Below, piece by piece: positions 55,434-62,829 of a stretch of 64,000 nucleotides of DNA; position 1 is the first letter of the stretch; each line of letters begins with the position of its first letter. The stretch spans positions 2,728,001-2,792,000 of the forward strand of contig NZ_BKZW01000001.1 of the NCBI RefSeq assembly GCF_008974265.1, written 5' to 3'. Under the pieces are notes generated by a model, which was not told the DNA's origin, made no database searches, and worked only from the letters and a program-made list of their open reading frames with translations. Made by a program: the position numbers and the translations under genes. Origin of the DNA: Dictyobacter vulcani. GTDB lineage: Bacteria > Chloroflexota > Ktedonobacteria > Ktedonobacterales > Ktedonobacteraceae.

Positions 55434-56687
55434 TCAGGCTTTTTGAGGAGTTTCTTTATCCTTTGGGACGGCTGGAAGATCATTAACATCCACGGCTTCG
55501 TCAGTCTCCGCAGGCTTTTCAACGTCCTGATCTGCAACGGTGGCAGTTGGAGTTTCCTCTGTTGCCAGCGTTTCAGGGGTTGAAGTTGTTTCGGAGGTAG
55601 TGGATTCCTGATTGGTGTCCGCCACTTCCTCATGGCTGACGGCCTGATCAGCAACCGTCTCGGTGCTATCTGTTTCCTCAGCTGCGGCGGGCTCTTCTGG
55701 AGTTACTGCTGTTTCACTGGCTGGTATCTCACTTGTTTCCTCGGTAAGTACTTTGGTCTCCAGCTCAGTTTGAGGCTTTTGTGGAATACCATAGGTAGCA
55801 GCAACCTCGCCAACTGGTACTGGCGTGGATCTACGCAAGACCCAGTAGGTTAGAGGGAGGAGCAAGATAAAGACGATCAGCGAGGTCCATTGGGCCTGTT
55901 TCAGAACATTAATACCCAGGAAGCTAACGATATCATTGGCGCGCGTAAAGAAGATCAAGAACTGCGAAATGGTATAGCTGAACAGGTAGACGAGCATCAG
56001 GATACCTGGACGGCGTACTCTTTTTGCCAGATAGAGCATGAGGCCCAGCACGAACAGATTGATCAGCAGTTCATAGCCAGCGGCCGGTTGTACCGGTACA
56101 TTACAGGTATCAGGATTCAGGCAGGCCCAGCTATGAGGATTCTGATAGACGGTTGCCCAGGGGAGTGTGGTGGGATAGCCGATGATGTCGCCGTTGATCA
56201 GGTTGCCGATACGGCCAAAGATCTGGCCTGCGGCTCCGAAGAGTACGCCCGCATCAATCAACACCAGCGGATTGATACGCTCAACTCTGGCGCGCCAGAT
56301 CAAGGTAGGAATCACCAGGAAAATAGCGCCATAGAAGGCCATACCACCTTCCCAGGTCGCCAGGATACGCTGCGGCTGTAAAAGATAGCCCTGAACAAGA
56401 TTGGGCTGTTGAATGACAAAATAAAGTCGTCCACCGATAAGTCCAGCTGCAATACACCACCAGAGGATGCGATAGACCATATCCTGGTCAATGCCCTTAC
56501 GAGTTGTGTAGCCTTTGATAACCCATAGTCCAACCATGATCGCAACCACATACATCAGTCCATACCAGCGAACCGCCAGCCATGGTCCCAGTTGTACGAG
56601 GATGGGATCGATATCAATGTAAATATATGGCGGGCCAATATGTAGCCAGCCTCCGCTCAACCGATAAGCCAGTGGGAGAGTAATCAT
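55434..56687 (-). CDS. lgt: prolipoprotein diacylglyceryl transferase with acidic C-terminal extension
   Basis: A membrane enzyme that attaches diacylglycerol to the lipobox Cys of prolipoproteins. There are about seven transmembrane helices. The signature GRIGNLINGDIIG lies at about 160-172, with the preceding WEGGMAFYGA and RWYGLMYVVAI also conserved. The first 300 residues are a normal Lgt. Beyond TYWVLRRSTPVP a roughly 125-residue tail, rich in Thr, Glu, Ser and Ala (for example TSETTSTPETLATEETPTAT), is extra and probably cytosolic. The ATG (MITLPLAYRL) has GGAG six bases upstream. Confidence 0.93.
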   Translation of the reverse strand: MITLPLAYRLSGGWLHIGPPYIYIDIDPILVQLGPWLAVRWYGLMYVVAIMVGLWVIKGYTTRKGIDQDMVYRILWWCIAAGLIGGRLYFVIQQPNLVQGYLLQPQRILATWEGGMAFYGAIFLVIPTLIWRARVERINPLVLIDAGVLFGAAGQIFGRIGNLINGDIIGYPTTLPWATVYQNPHSWACLNPDTCNVPVQPAAGYELLINLFVLGLMLYLAKRVRRPGILMLVYLFSYTISQFLIFFTRANDIVSFLGINVLKQAQWTSLIVFILLLPLTYWVLRRSTPVPVGEVAATYGIPQKPQTELETKVLTEETSEIPASETAVTPEEPAAAEETDSTETVADQAVSHEEVADTNQESTTSETTSTPETLATEETPTATVADQDVEKPAETDEAVDVNDLPAVPKDKETPQKA

Positions 56688-57155
56688 CTTTAACTCCAAT
56701 AAAAAAACACTTCTTTAGCGCTTAATGTGTATGATAGTATGCATTGCTAATACATGCAAGGGGGCAATCTGGAGAAGTAGATTTTCACTGCTCTGTTTAT
56801 CTACGAATTCATTGTCCAGGGATCCCATTTTTTGGGCTGCGATAGTTGTAATAGTACAAATGACACTGTTGCGAGAATGTTTACCTATGTTATTTTTTAG
56901 GTGGTGCCATGTGTATATATTTGCCTGACGCCTCGCGCCTGCGGCGCTCGCTTTATTTTGTGAGTGTGGTGAGCTTGTTGGGCGAGCGCGCTCGCCCAAC
57001 AAGCTCACCACACTCACAAGAAGGTAATGAAAAGTGGCGCGTATAGGGTTAGCCAGACGTTCCGTTGGGGGATGGGGATATGGTTAGAGATTGCCTGGGA
57101 TGGATTGAATAGATGCGTAGATAAGACTCAGGGAAGGGGCCATTGGAGTATGACT
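56688..57155. promoter_or_regulatory. divergent lgt-MFS intergenic region with a long palindrome
   Basis: About 470 bases hold both promoters. It includes a 62-bp perfect palindrome (56958-57019). Just 5' of it is a GC-rich hairpin, GCGCC-TGC-GGCGC (about 56935-56948). No gene is supported here: an upstream frame of the MFS gene begins at 57027 but lacks a ribosome site. Confidence 0.55.
56958..57019. repeat. 62-bp perfect palindrome (two 31-bp arms, no spacer)
   Basis: Each arm reads TTGTGAGTGTGGTGAGCTTG then TTGGGCGAGCG. The second arm is the exact complement and the centre is CGCG. No base separates the arms, so a cruciform rather than a simple hairpin is the expected extruded form. Confidence 0.95.
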
Positions 57156-58655
57156 ATGGTAGATCAAGGGGGAGAGACAGTTTCTCCTGCAGAGGATTCT
57201 GGGCTGGCGTCGGGGAAATTGCATTGGGGTCAGATTGTTGCGATTAGCATCTTCTGGTTTGCCTTGAATTTCCACTGGGCGGCTATTGGTACGATTATTT
57301 TGCCGAGCCAGGTATTTAAGCTGGTTGGACAGCTACATCAAGGTGAGGCTCTGGCATATATTCTGGTACCGGGTGCCTTTATTGCTCTGGCCACTAATCC
57401 GCTCTGGGGCGTGGCCAGCGATCATACGCGTGGCTGGCTGGCGCGTTGGGGCAGAAGGCGTCCCTATATTTTGCTCGGAACACTGCTCAATGTGGCTGGC
57501 TTGATCTGGATGGCTATGGCTCCCAATATTCCTTCGCTGGCCCTGGCCTATATGCTGGTGCAGTTTGCCAGCAATATGGCTCAGGCTCCTTTCCACGCAC
57601 TCCTACCAGATATTGTGCCAACCAATCAGCGTGGTCTGGCTTCTGGCATTATGGGATTTCTCTTATTGATGGGCAATATCGGGGGCGTGATCGCGGCCGG
57701 TATGTTTGTGAATGCCTCATTGCCGCTGGCGCAATATCAACACAATCTCTGGATAATCTATACCATGATTATCGTGGTACTGCTCGTCTTTATGTTGATT
57801 ACGATTCTAGTGGTAAAAGAGCGTAATACTACTCATGAAGACGTACCAGTCAAAGAAGCAGTAGCTGGACATATTCTGCCGCGCTGGTTGACTAACTCAC
57901 GGCTAATGACGATTGCCGGAACACTGCTGGTCGCGCTGGTGGTCTGGGGACTGGTTGTCGTCTGGAATATGCAGGGTCTTGCTGGCATAAAGATCAGTAA
58001 TGACGGTTTACAAGTCCTGCTGGAAATGGTGGCGACAGTTGGTATTCTGCGCCTGTTCGACTTTAATCCGCGACGCGATCCCGATTTTGCCTGGGTCTTA
58101 TTTACGCGCTTCTTAATGATGATGGGCATCTACACGATCCAGACCTTTTTACAGTTTTATATGCGCGACGTGGTCCAGGCTCCTCATCCTGAGCAGCAGA
58201 CCAGCAACTTCGCGATTGTGGTGGCTTTAACCAGCCTGGTCAGTGCTCTGACCGCTGGCTGGCTATCTGATCGCTATGGGCGTAAGTTGATGGTCTATTT
58301 CTCTGGTGGTTTTATGGCCGCCGTGGGGCTGGTCTTTGTGGTGACGCATTCGCTGCTGATCGTGATGATTGCTGGAGCCGTCTTTGGTCTGGGCTATGGT
58401 GCCTATCAGAGTGTCGACTGGGCCCTGGTTGCCGACACTCTGCCATCCAAACAAAACTTCGCTCGTGATATGGGTGTCTGGAATATCTCGCTCGCGGTAC
58501 CCCAGATCCTGGCCCCGGTTCTGGGTGGACCTTTGCTTGATAGCTTTGCCCGTAGTGGCAATCCCGTTCAGGGCTACCAGATCTTATTTGTGATGGCTAT
58601 CGTGTATTGTATTCTGGGTACCGTCACCATTCGCTACATCCGTGGCGTCAGCTAG
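57156..58655 (+). CDS. MFS transporter (SLC45/sucrose-symporter-like)
   Basis: A 499-residue, about 12-helix major facilitator. The first helix, IVAISIFWFALNFHWAAIGT, and the loop GVASDHTRGWLARWGRRRPY carry the MFS loop-2 D-x3-R-G-x-GRRRP pattern typical of GPH/SLC45-type carriers. A second-half copy is LSDRYGRKLMVYFSGG. Several Gly/Pro-rich helices and a LVADTLPSKQNFARDMGVWN motif also suit the SLC45-like group. The substrate is unknown; sugars are most likely. The start MVDQGGETV has GGAG eight bases upstream. It overlaps xdhC by eight bases tail to tail. Confidence 0.82.
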   Translation: MVDQGGETVSPAEDSGLASGKLHWGQIVAISIFWFALNFHWAAIGTIILPSQVFKLVGQLHQGEALAYILVPGAFIALATNPLWGVASDHTRGWLARWGRRRPYILLGTLLNVAGLIWMAMAPNIPSLALAYMLVQFASNMAQAPFHALLPDIVPTNQRGLASGIMGFLLLMGNIGGVIAAGMFVNASLPLAQYQHNLWIIYTMIIVVLLVFMLITILVVKERNTTHEDVPVKEAVAGHILPRWLTNSRLMTIAGTLLVALVVWGLVVVWNMQGLAGIKISNDGLQVLLEMVATVGILRLFDFNPRRDPDFAWVLFTRFLMMMGIYTIQTFLQFYMRDVVQAPHPEQQTSNFAIVVALTSLVSALTAGWLSDRYGRKLMVYFSGGFMAAVGLVFVVTHSLLIVMIAGAVFGLGYGAYQSVDWALVADTLPSKQNFARDMGVWNISLAVPQILAPVLGGPLLDSFARSGNPVQGYQILFVMAIVYCILGTVTIRYIRGVS

Positions 58656-59487
58656 CTCCATCTCGAAGCGTTTCTGTCAGGAGATGATGCATGGTTTTGA
58701 GAGGAGCGCCGCTGGCATTTTTGCGCAGCATGATGATTTCGGCGGCGATACTCAGGGCAATTTCATCGGGAGTTTCAGCACCCAGGTCGAGTCCGATGGG
58801 AGCGTGAACCTGTGCGAGGCGCTCCTGTGGGATACCTTCATCGAGTAACTCGCGGAAGATCCGTTTGACTTTGCTGGGACTGCCAATCATGCCAATGTAT
58901 GCGGCTCTGGTAGCGAGGGCCGCCCGGAGCGCATCTTTGTCGAGATTATGGCCACGGGTCACGATCACGATCCAGGAGGCTTCGTCAGGCTCAAGGGTGC
59001 GGATCGTTCCGGGGATATCGCCAAAGTTAATGGTGACCTGAGGATCAAAGGCTTTCGCTTCGGCGAGGTCGCGGCGATCATCGACCACGATGATGCGGAA
59101 ATCGAGTCTGGCGGTGAGGTGAGATAAGGCCTGCGCGACATAGCCAGCGCCAGCAATAATCAGGCGTGGTTCGGGCCGTAAAATTTCAAAGAAAACTTCC
59201 AGCGTGGCACCACAACTCCCTACGGCCTCGCCTTTATCCGCATCCAGATGGATATGGGCCGAGGCAGGCTGGCCGGCCTGTAATATTTTCAATGCTTCCT
59301 GAGCTACTTTGCCATCGGTTTGTGGGCCAGCGAAACTGCCATACATTGAGCCATCCATGTGCACCAGGGCTTTACTACCAATGGGACAGGGGGCCGCCCC
59401 CATGGTTTTGACGACGGTGGCAATGACTACTTTTTCGCCGTGAGCCAGAGCGTTTTGGATCTCATTATAAATAGTTATTGTACCCAT
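58648..59487 (-). CDS. XdhC/CoxI-family molybdoenzyme maturation protein
   Basis: A 279-residue protein. The XdhC/CoxI N-terminal domain has VVIATVVKTMGAAPCPIGSK and EAVGSCGATLEVFFE (metal- and cofactor-handling region, Cys-x-x-x). The C-terminal Rossmann domain has RLIIAGAGYVAQALSHLTAR and GMIGSPSKVKRIF (NAD(P)-like). XdhC proteins deliver and sulfurate Mo-cofactor for xanthine-dehydrogenase or CO-dehydrogenase-type enzymes. No such enzyme is encoded in the window. The ATG (MGTITIYNEI) has AAGGGAT seven bases upstream. Its stop lies inside the convergent MFS gene end. Confidence 0.88.
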   Translation of the reverse strand: MGTITIYNEIQNALAHGEKVVIATVVKTMGAAPCPIGSKALVHMDGSMYGSFAGPQTDGKVAQEALKILQAGQPASAHIHLDADKGEAVGSCGATLEVFFEILRPEPRLIIAGAGYVAQALSHLTARLDFRIIVVDDRRDLAEAKAFDPQVTINFGDIPGTIRTLEPDEASWIVIVTRGHNLDKDALRAALATRAAYIGMIGSPSKVKRIFRELLDEGIPQERLAQVHAPIGLDLGAETPDEIALSIAAEIIMLRKNASGAPLKTMHHLLTETLRDGAS

Positions 59488-59629
59488 GGTTATCCCTTCG
59501 CTTACTCGCGAGTATTCATAGATTGAGTATTGTACTGTGAACCTCAATTATATGACATGGGAGACACAATTGTGCATGTACACAGCGGAGGAGCTTGCGG
59601 GGGGACGGTGGTTGCTTTCGCTTACGCCG

Positions 59630-59699
59630 ACAGGTTGCAGCGACAAGCGCTGCCGCTACACGGCTTGGATGAGAGGCCCGATTAAGGGTCGGGCCTCTC
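59630..59699. repeat. short dispersed repeat plus hairpin
   Basis: CAGGTTGCAGCGACAAGCGC at 59631-59650 is identical to 22330-22349. It is followed by a hairpin GAGAGGCCCGA / TCGGGCCTCTC (59671-59699, 7-base loop) that probably terminates the emfourin-protease transcript. Confidence 0.7.
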
Positions 59700-59737
59700 A
59701 ATGAAGTCTGGGTTATGCTGGGAGCAGATGCTGGTGT

Positions 59738-60039
59738 TTAAGAGGTATGCTGCTGTACAAATGACATCAGGGCCTGCAGTTGAGGATCGGTGATTGGATC
59801 GTTCAATTGGATGGTATGGCGCTGGCCATTATCCCCGATGGTGATGCGATAGGTACGATAATCCGCACCACGTGGGGGGTGGCTGGTACAGCGGGCAGGG
59901 CAAAAAAGTTAGCGGCCTGCACAAGGTGCTTGAGCTCGTCGGCGTCCTGGGCCGAGAGTGAGACACTATCCAGCTTTTTGGGTTTGGCCAGGGCTGGAAT
60001 CTGGGCGAAGCCTCCCTCAATTTGCATCTGGATCTGCAT
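59738..60039 (-). pseudogene. emfourin-type metalloprotease inhibitor, frameshifted as sequenced
   Basis: A cytosolic inhibitor of M4 (protealysin-type) proteases. The N-terminal half reads MQIQMQIEGGFAQIPALAKP and on to AQDADELKHLVQAANFFALP, the emfourin pattern. The printed frame then scrambles. If the C run read on the minus strand at 59874-59879 (six bases) had one more C, it would continue TPPRGADYRTYRITIGDNGQ, then RHTIQLNDPITDPQLQALMS, and stop at 59738, giving about 100 residues as expected. The start lies one base after the protease stop, with GGGAG upstream. The pairing with the protease supports the call. Confidence 0.83.
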
Positions 60040-60040
60040 C

Positions 60041-61132
60041 TTAATACTCCCGGACCATGGCTGGAATCTGTACTCCAACCTGTGACCAGGCATCACGGAC
60101 GGCAGATAACTCAGGGCTATTTGAGCCAAAGATCCGCTCAGCGTTGGTGAGTGTCAGGCGGGCAAACATGCGGAAGGTTGCGGTCGGGCGCAGGCGTGGA
60201 TCGCGCAGGGTCTCGTACCAGATGCGGCCCGTTTTCTCCCAGGCAAAGCCGCCGATGGCGGTCGCGGCCAGGTAGAAGGCATGATTGGGGATACCCGAGT
60301 TGATATGCACGCCACCATTATCCTCAACGGTCTGTACAAAATGATCCATATGTGAAGGCTGTGGATCACGGCCCAGCAGGGGATCATCATATGCTTGACC
60401 CGGGGCACGCATCGAGCGTAGTGCCTCGCCATGAACTTTCTGTGTGAACAGGCCATGACCAATCAGCCAGTCGGCCTGATCAGCGGTCTGATGGTTCGCA
60501 TATTGTTTGACCAGAGAGCCGAAGACGTCTGAGATGGATTCATTGAGGGCCCCGGACTGTCCGACGTATGCCAGTTTACACTCATCTTCGGTTACACCAT
60601 GCGTCATTTCATGTCCAACGACATCGACGGCACAGGTGAAGCGATTGAAAAGCTGACCATCGCCATCGCCGAAGATCATGCACTCGCCATTCCAGAAGGC
60701 GTTATTATACAGCGTGCCATAATGTACCGATGCATCGAGGCGCATACCAGCATCATCGATTGAATTACGGCCAAAGACCTGGAGATAGAATGCATGGGTC
60801 CAACCCATGGCATCGTAAGCCTCATTGACGGCAATATCCTGCGTAGGAACCTGTCCCTCACCACGTACCTGATCGCCCGGCAGTGCTAACTGGCCATGGA
60901 CATCATAGATCGTGCGATAAAGAGCTTTATCCGTGGAAAGCGCAGACTGTGCACCAGCATACTTGCTGCTGAGCAGTCCCTGAGCCATACGAATAGTACG
61001 GATAGAATGATCATGGCCCAGCATTTGCAAAGCCATCGTGCGCTGTTCTTGAGTACCATGTTGTGCCAGAGAGGTCAACATGTGCGGTGGGAGAATATAA
61101 AAAACTGAACCATGAGATGTCGAATGTCTCAT
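60041..61132 (-). CDS. M4-family (protealysin-type) zinc metalloprotease
   Basis: A 363-residue thermolysin-fold peptidase. Zinc motif VVGHEMTHGVTE (HExxH) is at about 173-184, with the third ligand in GALNESISDVFG. Substrate and catalytic parts are HINSGIPNHAFYLAA and FARLTLTNA. There is no signal peptide. The roughly 60-residue N-terminal part (YILPPHMLTSLAQHG) resembles the short protealysin propeptide with its PPxML motif, so it is probably made as a cytosolic precursor. The gene next downstream encodes an emfourin-like inhibitor. The ATG has AGGAGACAC upstream. Confidence 0.92.
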   Translation of the reverse strand: MRHSTSHGSVFYILPPHMLTSLAQHGTQEQRTMALQMLGHDHSIRTIRMAQGLLSSKYAGAQSALSTDKALYRTIYDVHGQLALPGDQVRGEGQVPTQDIAVNEAYDAMGWTHAFYLQVFGRNSIDDAGMRLDASVHYGTLYNNAFWNGECMIFGDGDGQLFNRFTCAVDVVGHEMTHGVTEDECKLAYVGQSGALNESISDVFGSLVKQYANHQTADQADWLIGHGLFTQKVHGEALRSMRAPGQAYDDPLLGRDPQPSHMDHFVQTVEDNGGVHINSGIPNHAFYLAATAIGGFAWEKTGRIWYETLRDPRLRPTATFRMFARLTLTNAERIFGSNSPELSAVRDAWSQVGVQIPAMVREY

Positions 61133-61628
61133 TATAGTGTCTCCTTTTATCTCACAACATCTTCTAACCAGGGCATCCGCTAGTTAACACTATGTGTACT
61201 GCAAAATCCTGTCACGCGCAAAGACAACACATAAGAAGTTGTATGTGTTGTCAGCCCGGCTCGGAAAAATCTTCTGCTGACATGTACCGGTTCGCTCCAG
61301 ATTTTGATTTATACAATACGAGAAGCTCTGGCACCTCCCAGGGTACTCAAGTAATTCTTGAGCTACACTGATCGATGATATGTAACATCCTATGAAGGCC
61401 GCATACATATGCTTCTACTACAAGTATAACTGTGACGCAATAAAATTTCTGTCTCATTGCCATTATAAATAGGAGACAAAAATCCTTAAATTACCCTCTC
61501 TGGTAAACAAATATGTTTAGCAATAAGCCAGGCCATCCATAAAAAGATCTCTCTTGCTTACTACCATTTTTCAATTCCCAAAAAAGAATAGCCATGTGTA
61601 GTTGGAACTCAAAGATACGTTCTGATAC
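61133..61628. other. divergent intergenic region
   Basis: About 500 A/T-rich bases between the M4 protease (minus) and the ERF-like gene (plus). No gene is supported; the last 60 bases hold the ERF-like promoter described separately. Confidence 0.4.
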
Positions 61629-61666
61629 TTGACATAATGGGTCACATGTTCTAGAATAATAGAACA
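61629..61666 (+). promoter_or_regulatory. promoter with overlapping 20-bp inverted repeat
   Basis: TTGACA (61629-61634), 17 bases, then TAGAAT (61652-61657): a near-consensus sigma-70 promoter. TGTTCTA-N6-TAGAACA (61647-61666) is a 7+7 inverted repeat covering the -10, the usual place for a repressor. The form is LexA-box-like, but the Chloroflexota LexA consensus is not certain. Confidence 0.65.
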
Positions 61667-61689
61667 AAATTTCTAAAAAGGAGCGATGA

Positions 61690-62493
61690 ATGAGCGATCA
61701 AACCAATGGGAAAGTTCAAGAAGAGCAGGCAACAACGCCCCGCATCTTTAATCCCAATGATCACCTGATGCAAATACGATCTGGTCAGACATCCAAGGAC
61801 TATTTGCCCGTCCAATGGAGGCTTGTATGGTTCCGTTCTGCCTTTCCCCATGGCGTGATCGAGACTGAAATGCTCCATCTGGATATGGACCGCGATACCG
61901 AGGAAGAGGCCTTCGCCTGGAACGCGGAACGGCGGCGTAGCGAGAAAGTTATCAAGCAGGCCAAGGGATTCTGTGTGTTCCGTGCGACCGTTCGCGATGG
62001 CGTTGGCGGTATGGCTACCGGCACCAAATCGGAGAAGGCCGCCAGCTTTGGGGATTTTATTGAAAAGGCTGAGACCGGCGCGATAGGTCGCGCCCTGGCC
62101 GCGTTAGGGTATGGCACACAGTTCACCGGTGATGAGTGGGAAGAAGCCCATCGGATTGTTGATAGTCCTGTTGACCGTCAACCAGTCGCCAGCGCTAACG
62201 GGAGTTCCCAGAGTGGTCCCGCTTCCTCGCTGGTCTCAGTACGGCCGAGCGCGAACCCAAACAATGGCTCTGCTCATAACGCACCGGCCACGAATGGGAA
62301 CCGCCCGGCGGATAATGATACGCCAGCCAGTGCGACCGAGCAACAGCTCTCCAGTATTCGTAAGTTATGTGACCACCTGGGTAAAGTCTTTCCAGAAGAT
62401 GCCGCCAACATGAGCTTCCTGGGAGCCAAGAAGATGTTGCAGCAATTAACGGCTGAATATAGAGAGTCTAAACAGAACAGTAAAGCTTCCTGA
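61690..62493 (+). CDS. ERF/Rad52-like single-strand annealing protein candidate
   Basis: A 267-residue protein. The N-terminal domain has YLPVQWRLVWFRSAFPHGVI, HLDMDRDTEEEAFAWN and FCVFRATVRDG, then DFIEKAETGAIGRALAALGY. The last segment is typical of the ERF/Rad52-like single-strand annealing superfamily. A Ser/Asn/Pro-rich linker (about 158-220) and a C-terminal helical module (SIRKLCDHLGKVFPEDAANM) follow. No phage genes are nearby, so a chromosomal repair function is likelier than a phage remnant. AAGGAGCG sits seven bases before the ATG. It has its own strong promoter with an operator-like repeat. The family call is by motif only. Confidence 0.6.
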   Translation: MSDQTNGKVQEEQATTPRIFNPNDHLMQIRSGQTSKDYLPVQWRLVWFRSAFPHGVIETEMLHLDMDRDTEEEAFAWNAERRRSEKVIKQAKGFCVFRATVRDGVGGMATGTKSEKAASFGDFIEKAETGAIGRALAALGYGTQFTGDEWEEAHRIVDSPVDRQPVASANGSSQSGPASSLVSVRPSANPNNGSAHNAPATNGNRPADNDTPASATEQQLSSIRKLCDHLGKVFPEDAANMSFLGAKKMLQQLTAEYRESKQNSKAS

Positions 62494-62573
62494 CCCTTTT
62501 AGTAGTGCACGTATCCCTGGAAGCCTCAAGTACAGTGAGCTTTCCGGGATACTGCGCTAAGAAAGATATTCCC

Positions 62574-62777
62574 ATGATCCCAGCTGAGCTAGAACATGCT
62601 CATCAAGCGATGGAACAGAGGTGGTATGAGTTAGTACAGGCTGAGCAGCAAGGTGCTTCGGTTCAGGATCTGGAGCGCAGGTATGAAAGATACTTGCGCG
62701 CAGTTGAAGACTACAACCGCCGTTCCATGGGCTATCAGAGCAAACAGCAAAAGCGTAGATTTCCTGGCGTAGCATAA
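62574..62777 (+). CDS. small helical protein, unknown
   Basis: A 67-residue, strongly helical and charged protein, MIPAELEHAHQAMEQRWYEL then ASVQDLERRYERYLRAVEDY and a basic tail RSMGYQSKQQKRRF. It is probably one helical hairpin. No family is recognised. It lies 80 bases after the ERF-like gene on the same strand and shares the terminator, so it may be its operon partner. The basic end may bind nucleic acid, but that is only inference. The ribosome site (AAGAAAGA) is weak, and an in-frame start further up exists at 62505. Confidence 0.6.
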   Translation: MIPAELEHAHQAMEQRWYELVQAEQQGASVQDLERRYERYLRAVEDYNRRSMGYQSKQQKRRFPGVA

Positions 62778-62826
62778 AACAAGGATCCCGCGTGCCAATT
62801 CGGTCACGCGGGATCCTTGTTTTATA
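62776..62826. terminator. bidirectional terminator
   Basis: A 19-bp perfect stem (AAAACAAGGATCCCGCGTG and its complement) with a 10-base loop lies between convergent genes, with a short A-run and T-run at the ends. Confidence 0.9.
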
Positions 62827-62829
62827 CTG

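Noticed and set aside
61690..62777. Prophage remnant
   Set aside because: Only the annealing-type gene is phage-like; no integrase, structural or lysis gene is visible nearby.
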